Source: Alphaproteobacteria bacterium
GTDB lineage: Bacteria; Pseudomonadota; Alphaproteobacteria; Sphingomonadales; Kordiimonadaceae
Length of the DNA: 64,000 nucleotides
NCBI GenBank assembly: GCA_021774735.1
Contig: JAJFIS010000025.1
Location: 40,989 to 104,988, forward strand
Reading direction: 5' to 3'
Both the position numbers and the translations under genes were made by a program. The notes under the pieces are model-generated. The model ran no database searches. It was not told the origin of the DNA and was given only the letters and a program-made list of their open reading frames with translations. Below, in pieces: positions 1 to 9,412 of the stretch. The first letter of the stretch is position 1, and every line of letters starts with the position of its first letter.

Positions 1-583
1 CGCTGCGGAGCAAACTCGCCAAACGATTGACGTTATCTTGCAGGTCTTGCTTTAATTCATCGCGGTGGATTTCCTCCAAGAAGCTCGGCTCGCCCGGCAT
101 AGCCCAAAATTCTTGCTCGCGGATATCAACGAGCGTGTTCTTAACAAAATTTTCGACCTTTCGCAGGCCGGAAACATCCAAATTTTCAGCTCTGGTCAAA
201 TTCTCACCAACCAGATTATAGGTTGCCTTTAAACATTCAAAAGCCAGATCTTCCTTGCCGGTAAAATAATAATAAAGCGCCCCATTGGTCATATCCAATT
301 GCTTGGCAACCGCTTTCAGGGAGGTTTCATGGTAGCCCATATCAGAAAGCAACTTTGAGGCTGCCCGCACAATAGATACACGTTTGGCACTTGGCTGGCC
401 ACGCTTAGAAGTTTTTGATTTTACCGCTGAAACTGTTTTTTCTATGGGCTTGTCTTTTGCCTTTAGACCACGTTTTTTGGCCTTGGGCCGCTTTTTAACT
501 TGGGCACGCTTTCTTGCTTCAGGCTTCGCTTTAGCGCCTCCCGCAATGCCCTTTGCACTTTTATTTTCTGCATGGTTCGTCAT
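1..583 (-). CDS. TetR-family transcriptional regulator, 3' end cut by window edge
   Basis: The reading frame starts at the ATG at 581-583 and runs leftward without a stop to base 1, so the C-terminus lies outside the window. The first 60 or so residues are a Lys/Ala-rich, low-complexity tail, unusual for this family. A typical TetR helix-turn-helix follows: RVSIVRAASKLL, then GYHETSLKAVAKQLDMTNGALYYYFTGKEDL. TetR proteins are ligand-sensing repressors; the ligand cannot be inferred. The gene is divergent from the unknown gene at 823, and a perfect 24-bp palindrome lies between them, which suggests autoregulation and control of that neighbour. Confidence 0.9.
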   Translation of the reverse strand, partial: MTNHAENKSAKGIAGGAKAKPEARKRAQVKKRPKAKKRGLKAKDKPIEKTVSAVKSKTSKRGQPSAKRVSIVRAASKLLSDMGYHETSLKAVAKQLDMTNGALYYYFTGKEDLAFECLKATYNLVGENLTRAENLDVSGLRKVENFVKNTLVDIREQEFWAMPGEPSFLEEIHRDELKQDLQDNVNRLASLLRS

Positions 584-707
584 TTAAATAACGTCATTCC
601 CAAGATCAAAAGTTATCGGTCATATTTGGCACCTACACCCTTCCCGTAATGCGGGCCAGCATGGCTGAAGCACTAAAGAACCACCAGCACTTATACCGAA
701 CATGTCA

Positions 708-731
708 TTATTCTAATCATGATTAGAATAA
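708..731. promoter_or_regulatory. 24-bp perfect palindrome, probable TetR operator
   Basis: TTATTCTAATCA is followed directly by its exact reverse complement TGATTAGAATAA. It lies in the 239-bp gap between a tetR gene reading left and an unknown gene reading right, the standard position for an operator serving both genes. Symmetry and placement are seen in the sequence; binding by the adjacent TetR protein is inferred. Confidence 0.7.
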
Positions 732-822
732 GCTGTCAAAGCTTTACATGACAAACATCTCGATTAATGCAAGCATTGATACTTCATGCAATGCACCACT
801 TGGTCATCAAGAGGAATATTTA

Positions 823-1650
823 ATGCGCGATATCATACGCTTATTACAAATCGTAGCCATTTATGGCGCGGGCCCTGATGACACCGAAGGAGGGGAATTT
901 CTTTCCCAGCATCCGGTCCAACAAGATGATGACGATGACTTTATAGCCCGCGATGAAATTGACGATAATTTCCTGTGGCTTGCATGGCATAACAGCGAAG
1001 AACATTTAGCTGAAACACTTAATTATAATTTACAGCCGTCTGATGTAGTAAACACCACCCTTATAGGGGATCAATTATCCATCGAGATGAATGATGAAAA
1101 ATTTTACCCGCCCCTATCAACAGCGGAACATAATAGCTACATCATATTTTCGTCGATCGCACATTTGCTGCGTGACCGTTATGATTTTTGGCTGGCAAAA
1201 GGCCTGATGCAAGTGGACGTACATGCTATATTGATAACCACTAAGGCCGAAAGCGAAGAACTAATGTCGAAATATGCGGCATTGGCGAAGCAATATTTCA
1301 TGCCCTTTGAAATTGGCCATGACTATTTCACCGGCATCAACATTCCTTATAGTGGCTGTGAGGGTCATAACCCGCTCTTTGATACACAACGCCGTGCTAT
1401 TCTGCCCACTCTCTCCCGCATCAAAGAGCAACACACTTTGAGAGGTAAGGAGCTCCTGGCTGAAAATAAACAACGGCAACAGTGGCTTGAAGATATCACA
1501 AACAATATTAGCACTGCAAATATTGACCCCAGTGCCATTTCCTTGGCCTGTGCGAGGTTTGATAAAGCAGAGGCGCAAAGCCATAAAATTTATGAAGAGA
1601 AAATAGCCTGTCTGCGCCGTGAGATCGCAGAAATTATACAGCCTGATTAA
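823..1650 (+). CDS. Hypothetical protein, divergent from the TetR gene
   Basis: I do not recognise this protein. From the ATG at 823 it is about 275 residues. An upstream in-frame ATG at 748 exists but has no ribosome-binding site, whereas 823 is preceded by AAGAGGAA at good spacing. It has an acidic stretch near the N-terminus (QQDDDDDF), no signal peptide or membrane segment, and a charged, probably coiled C-terminal third (about residues 190-275). It is the sole gene reading away from the palindrome at 708-731 and ends 14 bp before the convergent peptidase gene, so it is probably the main target of the TetR regulator. Confidence 0.75.
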   Translation: MRDIIRLLQIVAIYGAGPDDTEGGEFLSQHPVQQDDDDDFIARDEIDDNFLWLAWHNSEEHLAETLNYNLQPSDVVNTTLIGDQLSIEMNDEKFYPPLSTAEHNSYIIFSSIAHLLRDRYDFWLAKGLMQVDVHAILITTKAESEELMSKYAALAKQYFMPFEIGHDYFTGINIPYSGCEGHNPLFDTQRRAILPTLSRIKEQHTLRGKELLAENKQRQQWLEDITNNISTANIDPSAISLACARFDKAEAQSHKIYEEKIACLRREIAEIIQPD

Positions 1651-1664
1651 TACTATTTGCTTCA

Positions 1665-2945
1665 TTAGCCTATAGAAGGCCCCATTTTGCCAATAGGGTC
1701 ATCAATAGATGTAGGCGGTTCCGTGAACCATACTGGTCCTTGACTAGACATGTATATACAATCTTCTAATCGCACCCCAAATTCACCGTAAATATAGATA
1801 CCCGGCTCATTGGAAAAGCACATGCCGGGGGCAAGTTTAGTGATTTCACCGTGAACAAAATTCACAGGCTCATGGCCGTCCATGCCAATACCGTGACCGG
1901 TGCGGTGGCTGAGACCCGGCGTTTGGTAACCGGGTCCATAGCCCAATGTTTCATAATATTTGCGCACCGCATCATCCACTTCGCCCGCAGCTGTTCCAAG
2001 CTTAGCCGTATCAAAGGCGATTTGCTGACCTTTGCGCACGGTGTTCCAAACTTCTCTTTGGCGCTTAGATGCTTCACCAAAAACGAAAGTGCGCGATATG
2101 TCCGACTGGTAGCCATGAACACTGGTACCGCAGTCCATCAGCACCGTTTGACCATCGGTCAAAGTTTGCGGCTGATTGGTACCGTGAGGATAGGCACTGG
2201 CACCACCAAAAAGCGCCATTGTCCAAGTGCCAGAACCACCAAGCTGGTTTTGCGCGCCCCGCATCAGCTTATTAACGTCCGCCGGCGTCATGCCAACTTC
2301 CAGTGATTGCCAAACATGATTATACGCCGTCAGTGTTACTTCATTGGCCGTGCGCATCAGCTTCAACTCAGCATCGGACTTATACATCCGGCAACCCCTT
2401 GTGATAGCTTCCGCGCTGACAATTTCTTGAGTGCCAGTTCGCTTGAGACCCTTGACGACCATATAGCGCACCGTATCTTCAAGGCCGATACGCCCACCGG
2501 CAACACCACGGTCCGCGAGTATCTGCTGCACCCGCTTAAAGGGATCTTCATGCTCGTGCCATGGGCGCACATCATCGCCGAAGGTTAGGCTTTCACGCAC
2601 ACTCGGTTCTTCAAAATAAGGGGTTACAATGCCGATATCGCCCGCGCGGGGGATAATAACTGCGGTTAAACGCTCACTACGCCACCAGCTAATGCCGGTG
2701 AAATAGACCATGGCCGAGCCCGGCTCTATGAGTATGGCATCGATCTTATGCACCGCCATCAGGGCTTGTGCTTTGGCTATTCTCGCCTTTCGTTCCGTAA
2801 CCGTAATGGGTGACGCATCGCCGATTATAGATTTTAAAGCATTAGGTTTTTGTTTATCACTGGCGCGTGCGCCTACCCCTGTGCCAACTATCGCGGCCAA
2901 GCCAGCACCAACGCCCGCTAACTTTAAGAAATCACGTTTATCCAT
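1665..2945 (-). CDS. M24-family metallopeptidase (Xaa-Pro aminopeptidase type), exported
   Basis: The protein is about 426 residues. The N-terminus MDKRDFLKLAG followed by a Gly/Ala-rich hydrophobic stretch looks like a Tat signal, but with Lys-Arg in place of Arg-Arg. The pita-bread catalytic domain is complete: HGTNQ, MDCGT, SDISRT, HRTGHGIGMDGHE, NEPGIY and RLED supply the usual two Asp, one His and two Glu metal ligands. The family removes N-terminal residues preceding proline; the substrate here is unknown. The ATG at 2945 was preferred over a GTG at 2954 because AAGGGTGG lies at proper distance. It is convergent with the hypothetical gene on its left. Confidence 0.88.
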   Translation of the reverse strand: MDKRDFLKLAGVGAGLAAIVGTGVGARASDKQKPNALKSIIGDASPITVTERKARIAKAQALMAVHKIDAILIEPGSAMVYFTGISWWRSERLTAVIIPRAGDIGIVTPYFEEPSVRESLTFGDDVRPWHEHEDPFKRVQQILADRGVAGGRIGLEDTVRYMVVKGLKRTGTQEIVSAEAITRGCRMYKSDAELKLMRTANEVTLTAYNHVWQSLEVGMTPADVNKLMRGAQNQLGGSGTWTMALFGGASAYPHGTNQPQTLTDGQTVLMDCGTSVHGYQSDISRTFVFGEASKRQREVWNTVRKGQQIAFDTAKLGTAAGEVDDAVRKYYETLGYGPGYQTPGLSHRTGHGIGMDGHEPVNFVHGEITKLAPGMCFSNEPGIYIYGEFGVRLEDCIYMSSQGPVWFTEPPTSIDDPIGKMGPSIG

Positions 2946-3011
2946 GTCGCCCACCCTTAAAAATAATGTTCAGATGGTAACTTAATCGGTGGCGGTCACC
3001 GCGCCAAGGGC

Positions 3012-3962
3012 TTATTGTCCAACCCCCAAAAAGACCATGGTGGCAAACAGCGTTAGCGGCGCGACAATGATCGAAAGCAATATCATGCTGGCCACCCGGC
3101 GCGGGGCAATATTGTTCTGCAGGGCATAGCTATAGGGAATGAGACCCGCAGGCATGGCGGCGAACAGGGTCGCCACACCAAGCCATAAAGGCGTCAAATG
3201 AAAGACATAAGCGCCGAGGAGATAGACCCCGAGCGGCATCAATAATATTTTGATCAGCACCCCAACACTGGCTTGCGGCATGTCGCCGTCTAACTTAACG
3301 GTGGTTAGCGAAAGACCAACTGAAAAGAGACCCACGGGCGCGGCGGCAGCGGCGGGCAAGGCCAAAATACTGTCGAGCCAATCAGGGTACGGCAGGGCAA
3401 AGGCCGACCAGATAATGCCGATGACCATACTCATCACTATCGGGTTTTCACGGATCGACAGCAACGATTTTAACAAAACTCTTCCGCTTGATATTTCCAC
3501 GCCGCCCACCGCATATCGGTGCCGCTGCACCAATAATGTTGTAACAACCAACAGGGTCAGCGAATGCAGGCTGAAGATCACCATCAACAGCCGCACGCCC
3601 TCTGCGCCGTAAGCCCCTTCCATGATCGGAATGCCGACAAAGGCGGAGTTGGCGAAACAGCTGGCGAAAGCGAACATGGCTTGTTCGTCCAGCGGCTGCT
3701 TGAAGAGATAGCGCCCGATGAGCACCGACAGCGCATAAACCACCAGCATGGCGCTATAATAAGCCGCCACCAGATATATTTCAGCCACCGGCAGCTCCCG
3801 CCCCGCCATAACGCGGAACAAAAGTGCTGGCACCGCCACATACCATACGAAGGCAATCAGTGCTTTGGTCGAGCGCTCATCAAACAGGCTGGTGCGACCA
3901 AGGATGAACCCTGTCGCGATCAACACAAAGACCGGCGCTAAGATAGTAATGACTTCAATCAT
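3012..3962 (-). CDS. AEC-family (auxin efflux carrier type) membrane transporter
   Basis: The 316-residue protein is hydrophobic throughout, with about ten predicted membrane segments and the AEC N-terminal pattern (ITILAPVFVLIATGFILGR, then ALIAFVWYVAVPALLF). The late region MPAGLIPYSYALQN also fits the family. In bacteria these are inner-membrane carriers for malate or other carboxylates; the substrate cannot be told from sequence. It stands 57 bp upstream of the peptidase gene on the same strand and may be co-transcribed with it. Confidence 0.85.
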   Translation of the reverse strand: MIEVITILAPVFVLIATGFILGRTSLFDERSTKALIAFVWYVAVPALLFRVMAGRELPVAEIYLVAAYYSAMLVVYALSVLIGRYLFKQPLDEQAMFAFASCFANSAFVGIPIMEGAYGAEGVRLLMVIFSLHSLTLLVVTTLLVQRHRYAVGGVEISSGRVLLKSLLSIRENPIVMSMVIGIIWSAFALPYPDWLDSILALPAAAAAPVGLFSVGLSLTTVKLDGDMPQASVGVLIKILLMPLGVYLLGAYVFHLTPLWLGVATLFAAMPAGLIPYSYALQNNIAPRRVASMILLSIIVAPLTLFATMVFLGVGQ

Positions 3963-4108
3963 GCGCTCACTGTTAGGTAAAAGCGATGCGAGCGCAAGAC
4001 TTAAAAAGCATGTGATAAAACTGCTAATAATAGATATTCATGCATATTTCTGTTTTTCATATCAACTTAACATACTGATAATACATATATATTTGAATGT
4101 ATTTCAAT

Positions 4109-4177
4109 TAAGATCAATCATTTGACCTTAATTGTTATTTTTGCTATTATGCAAATAAGATCAATCATTTGAGCTTA
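4109..4177 (+). promoter_or_regulatory. Two 22-bp direct repeats with internal dyad symmetry, operator-like
   Basis: The copies at 4109-4130 and 4156-4177 differ at one base and start 47 bp apart. Each has the form TAAG-n-TCAA-n4-TTGA-n-CTTA, so each is itself an inverted repeat. The second copy ends at the ribosome-binding site of the ATPase gene. Paired dyads in a promoter region suggest a dimeric repressor that can bind both sites; which protein binds is unknown. Confidence 0.55.
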
Positions 4178-4186
4178 GGTGGAGTT

Positions 4187-5671
4187 ATGCTGGAACTTAC
4201 TGATGTTGAGATTAAAAATCGAATGCGTTTCGATAATCCGTGGTGGGATGACCCTACCATAGAGCCCACCGTGTTTACCAAACGCCGGGTTTATTTTGAG
4301 CCCTTATTAGAGTTACTTACGAACCATGACCTTCGCCGCGCGGCGGTTTTAATGGGCCCTCGCCGTGTGGGGAAAACCGTTCTGCTGCGCCAATTAATTT
4401 CGCAATTGATTGCGGACGGCGTGCCGACAACATCCATCATGTATTTATCGCTGGAAAACCCTGTTTTTCAGGACCTGCGGTTAGAGCAATTATTCGACTA
4501 TTTCAAAGAGCGCTTCGGGCATTCTCGTGACGCTGTACTTTATGTGGTTTTTGATGAAATTCAATATCTGAAGAATTGGGAGCGCCACCTGAAAGTGATG
4601 GTCGATGACCCCTATAGCAAAACACGCTTTATCGTTTCTGGCTCTGCTGCGGCTGCCTTAAAGCGCAAAAGTCGGGAATCTGGTGCGGGTCGCTTCACAG
4701 ACTTCCTGCTGCCACCGCTGACATTTTATGAATATTGCGAGTTTAAAGACTTTGACCCCACCATTGACTGGGATATTGATGAACTGAATGAATATTTTGT
4801 TCATTATTTGAATTATGGTGGTTTTCCCGAAATCGTCTTTGACAAAGGAAAGGAAGCCAACCTCTCACAACATTTGGGCCAAGATATTATCGACCGGGTG
4901 TTACTGCGCGACCTGCCGAGCCTTTATGGTATCGCGGATCCAGTTGAGCTGAACCGATTTTTCAGAGTTTTAGCCCTTAACACAGGCCAAGAAGTATCGC
5001 TTGAGGCACTCAGTAAAAAATCAAATGTATCTAAAAACACGCTTAAAAATTACTTGGAGTACCTAGAGTCCGCTTTCCTGATTTTCCGGCTCGACCGGGT
5101 CGACAAAAGCGGTAGAATATTCAAGCGCGCCACTACCTTCAAAATTTATCTCACCAATCCATCCCTGCGCACGGCGCTTTATGGCCCCATGGAAGAAAGT
5201 GACAAAAATTTCGGCGCGCTGGTAGAAACCGGATATTTTGCCCAAATGCTTCACTCCGACATGGGCATGACTGATTTTTACGCCCGCTGGGATACAAAAG
5301 GGGCTGAGGTTGATCACGTAACCCTTGATTTTAATACAATGCGCCCATACAAAGCCATAGAAATTAAGTGGTCTGACCGGATTGTTAATCACCCAGAAGA
5401 GCTAAAGGGATTAAAAGCTTTCATAAAAGCAAACCCAAAAATAACTGAAAATGAGGACAGTCTAGATCTACTTGTTAAATCGAAAACGGGCAGCTTAAAT
5501 ATCAATGGCGCAACTATTAATGTGTATCCTGTATGCCAATTTTGTTATTATTTATCAGCAGCAATGAGCAAATATTATCAAGATGGTGGTATAAATTTAC
5601 TCCTAAAAGCCTTTCATATCCGTTCGCAATTCAAAGAGCGTCTAAAAGACACCACAAGAAGCGAGCCATGA
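4187..5671 (+). CDS. AAA_14 / DUF4143 family ATPase
   Basis: The 494-residue protein starts at the ATG at 4187, preceded by AGGTGGAG; an in-frame TTG at 4169 lacks such a site. Walker A is GPRRVGKT at about residue 55 and Walker B is VVFDEIQYL at about 125, with a sensor-like SGSAAA after it. The C-terminal DUF4143 region ends in a nuclease-like signature: GAEVDHVTLD, then YKAIEIKWSD. Such proteins are widespread single-gene accessories of unsettled function, often variable between strains. The AT-rich upstream region and paired operators fit a mobile or tightly controlled gene. Confidence 0.88.
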   Translation: MLELTDVEIKNRMRFDNPWWDDPTIEPTVFTKRRVYFEPLLELLTNHDLRRAAVLMGPRRVGKTVLLRQLISQLIADGVPTTSIMYLSLENPVFQDLRLEQLFDYFKERFGHSRDAVLYVVFDEIQYLKNWERHLKVMVDDPYSKTRFIVSGSAAAALKRKSRESGAGRFTDFLLPPLTFYEYCEFKDFDPTIDWDIDELNEYFVHYLNYGGFPEIVFDKGKEANLSQHLGQDIIDRVLLRDLPSLYGIADPVELNRFFRVLALNTGQEVSLEALSKKSNVSKNTLKNYLEYLESAFLIFRLDRVDKSGRIFKRATTFKIYLTNPSLRTALYGPMEESDKNFGALVETGYFAQMLHSDMGMTDFYARWDTKGAEVDHVTLDFNTMRPYKAIEIKWSDRIVNHPEELKGLKAFIKANPKITENEDSLDLLVKSKTGSLNINGATINVYPVCQFCYYLSAAMSKYYQDGGINLLLKAFHIRSQFKERLKDTTRSEP

Positions 5672-5710
5672 CAGCCCGCTTTAATGAGGTTCTAAATCTA
5701 TTGGCAAGAC

Positions 5711-6943
5711 TTAGTCATAGCTGGGTGGCTCGGTGACCTTGCCGCGATTTTTGAGCAGTTGTAGGCGCAGGGCATTCAGCTTGATGAAGCCTTCGGCGTC
5801 GCGTTGGTCATAAACACTGTCAGCCTCAAAGGTGACATGCTCCATGCTGTATAGGCTGTAAGGGCTCTTGCGGCCCACCACATGCACACCGCCCTTGAAC
5901 AACTGTAATCGCACCGTGCCAGCGACAAATTCTTGGCTGGTGTCGATCAACGCTTGCAACATATTGCGCTCAGGGCTGAACCAAAAACCATTATAGATCA
6001 TCTCGGCGTATTTCGGCATGATCTGATCTTTGAGGTGCATGGCGCCCTTGTCCAAAGTGATCTGCTCGATGCCTCGGTGCGCGGCCAGCATGATGGTGCC
6101 GCCGGGGGTCTCATATATGCCGCGCGACTTCATGCCAACGAAGCGATTTTCCAGCAGGTCAAGCCGCCCAATGCCGTGGCGCTTGCCGAGCTCGTTTAGT
6201 TTAGTGAGTAGCATCGCTGGGCTGAGCGCGACGCCGTTCACCGCAACAGGGTCACCCTTTTCAAACTCAACCTCGATATATTCTGGTGCATCAGGGGCCG
6301 TCACGGGGTCATCGGTGCGGGCATAAACATATTCTTCCGCCGCCACCCATGGGTCCTCCAGCGCTTTGCCTTCGCTTGAGGTATGCAGCAGGTTAGCGTC
6401 CACACTGAAGGGGCTTTCGCCGCGCTTGTCCTTCGGGATCGGAATTTGATGCTTCTCAGCAAAATCAATCAGGTCGCTGCGGCTGTTCAGCTCCCATTCC
6501 CGCCACGGGGCGATGACTTTAATTTCGGGGTTTAGGCCATAGTAACCAAGCTCAAACCGCACTTGGTCGTTGCCCTTGCCGGTGGCACCGTGGCAAACCG
6601 CGTCGGCGCCGGTCTCTTTGGCAATTTCAATCTGGCGCTTGGATATCAATGGCCGCGCAATGGCAGTGCCGAGCAGATACATGCCCTCATAGACCGTGTT
6701 GGCGCGGAACATGGGAAAGACATAATCGCTAACGAACTCTTCGCGCAGGTCTTCGATATAAATTTCTTTAATGCCCAGCATCTCCGCTTTTTTGCGGGCC
6801 GGTTCCAGCTCCTCGCCTTGGCCGAGGTCAGCGGTAAAGGTCACCACTTCACAGTCATACGTAACCTCAAGCCATTTTAGGATGATGCTGGTGTCTAGCC
6901 CACCGGAATAGGCCAAAACTACTTTGTTGATCTTTTGTGTCAT
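5711..6943 (-). CDS. argG: Argininosuccinate synthase
   Basis: ArgG joins citrulline and aspartate with ATP to form argininosuccinate, the penultimate step of arginine synthesis in the cytoplasm. The start is the ATG at 6943 ([19 protein letters not shown]), which contains the ATP-pyrophosphatase P-loop AYSGGLDTS; upstream in-frame codons are non-conserved. GAGGT lies upstream. Further family signatures are [15 protein letters not shown] and [16 protein letters not shown]. The 410-residue length is typical. No other arg gene is adjacent. Confidence 0.97.
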   Translation of the reverse strand: MTQKINKVVLAYSGGLDTSIILKWLEVTYDCEVVTFTADLGQGEELEPARKKAEMLGIKEIYIEDLREEFVSDYVFPMFRANTVYEGMYLLGTAIARPLISKRQIEIAKETGADAVCHGATGKGNDQVRFELGYYGLNPEIKVIAPWREWELNSRSDLIDFAEKHQIPIPKDKRGESPFSVDANLLHTSSEGKALEDPWVAAEEYVYARTDDPVTAPDAPEYIEVEFEKGDPVAVNGVALSPAMLLTKLNELGKRHGIGRLDLLENRFVGMKSRGIYETPGGTIMLAAHRGIEQITLDKGAMHLKDQIMPKYAEMIYNGFWFSPERNMLQALIDTSQEFVAGTVRLQLFKGGVHVVGRKSPYSLYSMEHVTFEADSVYDQRDAEGFIKLNALRLQLLKNRGKVTEPPSYD

Positions 6944-7192
6944 TAAGGGAACCTCACACCTAGTTAAATTTTGCGGAGCCCATATTAGCACAGCACCGCA
7001 AACCCGGCCCTGCGCCGGAAAGTCGCGCGAGTATAGACTTAAAATATATGCCGTCAACCGGGCAATTAGTTAGGCGAGATTCTCCTGTGTTTCACTGACC
7101 TAACAGCAGGGCAGAGCTGTAAAAGATCGCTTGGCAATTGCGGCCGCTTATGAATATTATCATGAACAGCTATTTACATAGGAATGATCTGC

Positions 7193-7654
7193 ATGAAACT
7201 ACTTTTGGGGTTATTGATTGGTTTGGTTTTTCTAAATACTGGCACCGCTAAAGCCAATGAAGATAAAGAAAAATCATTCGATTTTATTGTGCGTTGTGTT
7301 GGATATTTGACGTTAAAAGTAAAGTCAGGGGAATTAAGCGGTTCAGAAGCCAATAAAACATTACGGCAGGAACTATCCATTAAAAATCTTAAATTTTTTA
7401 CTTTGGCCGGTGGGGCCATTGGAAAAGACCTGAATATTTCTCACAAACAAATAATGGAGAAGTTTGAGGAAGAATATGAAAGTTGGAGGCTTATTATGAA
7501 AGTCGGCTCAGAACGTGAAGATATGATGCCATATGGCTTACTAAAAGCTTACGAAATCGAATGTTATGAGGGAGGCACTATTTACGCAGAAGCAAATGGC
7601 GCCATTATAGCAGCAGGCTTGGAACAGGAAGCTGCTGATATTTTTGGAAACTAA
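7193..7654 (+). CDS. Hypothetical exported protein
   Basis: The protein has about 153 residues. A signal peptide is clear: MKLLLGLLIGLVFLNTGTAKA with probable cleavage after AKA. The mature part is charged, with two cysteines (IVRCVGYL and IECYEGG) that could form a disulfide. I do not recognise the family. AGGA at 7180-7183 favours the ATG at 7193 over the ATG at 7184. It is more AT-rich than argG and rlmN, and lies 48 bp upstream of a small membrane protein gene in the same direction. Confidence 0.75.
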   Translation: MKLLLGLLIGLVFLNTGTAKANEDKEKSFDFIVRCVGYLTLKVKSGELSGSEANKTLRQELSIKNLKFFTLAGGAIGKDLNISHKQIMEKFEEEYESWRLIMKVGSEREDMMPYGLLKAYEIECYEGGTIYAEANGAIIAAGLEQEAADIFGN

Positions 7655-7702
7655 TTTCTGGCTATGATCGAAGAAGAACTGATGTCGATTTGGGGGTAAT
7701 TC

Positions 7703-8059
7703 ATGGATTTTATTAAAGCGTTATGGCGCGGGAAAAAAAGCTTAGCTTTCACTTTTTGGCGCATGTACGTCATGATGCACTTAGCATTTACAGCATTTTA
7801 TATGTTGTTAGATATGCTTGGGGTTTATAATGAAATAACGGATGTTGAATATTTTTTACTACAAGTTTTTGAGGTAGCAACTTTCATTTACACGATGTTT
7901 ATCTTGGTTTGTTTAGGGCGATGTGCGGCAAACTATACCAATAATGAAGAGATAAATGATACCCAAACTGGATGGGGTCGCTTGGTCGTAATACTTGTTG
8001 CATTTGGTTGGATAAACTTGCTCTTTCAATTTGCTACAATGGTGTGGGGCTATAACTAA
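7703..8059 (+). CDS. Hypothetical small membrane protein
   Basis: The protein has 118 residues and about three membrane segments, around residues 18-38, 52-75 and 95-115 (LVVILVAFGWINLLFQFATMVW). No family is recognised. It follows the exported hypothetical protein closely, and the two may form a unit whose products both act at the envelope. It is convergent with rlmN. Confidence 0.7.
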   Translation: MDFIKALWRGKKSLAFTFWRMYVMMHLAFTAFYMLLDMLGVYNEITDVEYFLLQVFEVATFIYTMFILVCLGRCAANYTNNEEINDTQTGWGRLVVILVAFGWINLLFQFATMVWGYN

Positions 8060-8105
8060 CCTTCTCCAGCCGCAATCATCGTATCAGGTTTTACCTCACC
8101 CACCC

Positions 8106-9290
8106 TTAAGCCACCAGCCCCGTTGAAGCGGCAAGTGCACGGCGCGCGTCCGCCTTGCTGACTTTTTCACTTGCGGATTTTAGCTGACCGCAGGCGGCCA
8201 TGATATCGCGGCCACGAGGCGTGCGAATGGGGGCTGAAATACCACCGCCGTAAACAATATCGCTGAAGCGCTTAATTTGTTTCCAGCTGCTGCATTCATA
8301 ATTAACCCCCGGCCAAGGGTTGAAGGGGATCAGGTTTACCTTGGCAGGCAGATCATATTGCTTGAGCAGGCGCACTAATTCGCGGGCATCATCGTCGCTG
8401 TCATTAATGCCTTTCAGCATGACATATTCAAAGGTGATGCGCCGGGCGTTGTGAGCCCCGGGATAGTTAGCGCAGGCGCGCAATACTTCGTGGAGGCCAT
8501 ATTTTTTGTTGATCGGCATGATGTCTGAGCGCACATCGTCGCGCACCGCATGCAGGCTAACCGCCAAGTTAACGCCGATCTCCTTACCGCAGCGCTCCAT
8601 ATGCGGCACCACACCGCTGGTGGAAAGCGTGATGCGGCGGCGGGACATTTGAATGCCCTCCGGGTCCATCATAATCTCGAGCGCTTTTTTGACATTGTCG
8701 AAATTATAAAGCGGCTCGCCCATGCCCATCATAACGATATTGGTGATGCGGCGGCCAAGGGTGGGATCGTCCCATTCACCGAGGTCATCGCGGGCGACCA
8801 ATAGCTGCGCGACAATTTCAGCGGCGGTGAGGTTACGCACAAGGCGCATGGTGCCAGTGTGACAAAATTTACAATTAAGTGTGCAGCCCACTTGGCTTGA
8901 AATACACAGGGTGCCCCGGTCTTCATCGGGGATATAAACCGCTTCGGCCTCATTGCCGTCAGCGAATTTGATCAGATATTTGCGGGTGCCATCTTCGCTA
9001 TATTGCGCTTCGCTAATCTCGGGCCGCTTGATGAGAAAATGCTCCGCCAGCAGCGCTTTGATATCCTTCGAGATATTATGCATCGCCGCAAAGTCGCTAA
9101 CCCCACGGTGGTAGAGCCAGCCCCAAATTTGCTTGGTGCGCATGTTCAAGGCTTTATCCGGCACGCCAATATCTGCCAGCGCTGCTTTCAGCGTCTCGCG
9201 GTCAAGGCCGAGAATATTAAGCTTACTGTGCGGGTCAATATCGACGCGCGGCTGGACAATAGGCTCATCGCCTGTTGGGTGGGTTTGCAT
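8106..9290 (-). CDS. rlmN: Dual-specificity rRNA/tRNA adenine-C2 methyltransferase RlmN
   Basis: RlmN is a radical-SAM enzyme that methylates C2 of A2503 in 23S rRNA and A37 in some tRNAs. The cluster motif is [12 protein letters not shown] (CxxxCxxC), preceded by the family segment [24 protein letters not shown] and [11 protein letters not shown] also match. The catalytic C-terminal cysteine is present in MAACGQLKS. The 394-residue length is normal. It stands alone on the minus strand. Confidence 0.96.
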   Translation of the reverse strand: MQTHPTGDEPIVQPRVDIDPHSKLNILGLDRETLKAALADIGVPDKALNMRTKQIWGWLYHRGVSDFAAMHNISKDIKALLAEHFLIKRPEISEAQYSEDGTRKYLIKFADGNEAEAVYIPDEDRGTLCISSQVGCTLNCKFCHTGTMRLVRNLTAAEIVAQLLVARDDLGEWDDPTLGRRITNIVMMGMGEPLYNFDNVKKALEIMMDPEGIQMSRRRITLSTSGVVPHMERCGKEIGVNLAVSLHAVRDDVRSDIMPINKKYGLHEVLRACANYPGAHNARRITFEYVMLKGINDSDDDARELVRLLKQYDLPAKVNLIPFNPWPGVNYECSSWKQIKRFSDIVYGGGISAPIRTPRGRDIMAACGQLKSASEKVSKADARRALAASTGLVA

Positions 9291-9412
9291 TTTATTTCAC
9301 CTTGCCTTTTGATGAGACTAAAGCTCGCCGCCAGGACGTTTATAAGCCCCCCAGCGTTCCACCGGGTGGGCGGTTATTTTCCATGCGCGGCTTATACGCT
9401 CAAGCAATAGCC

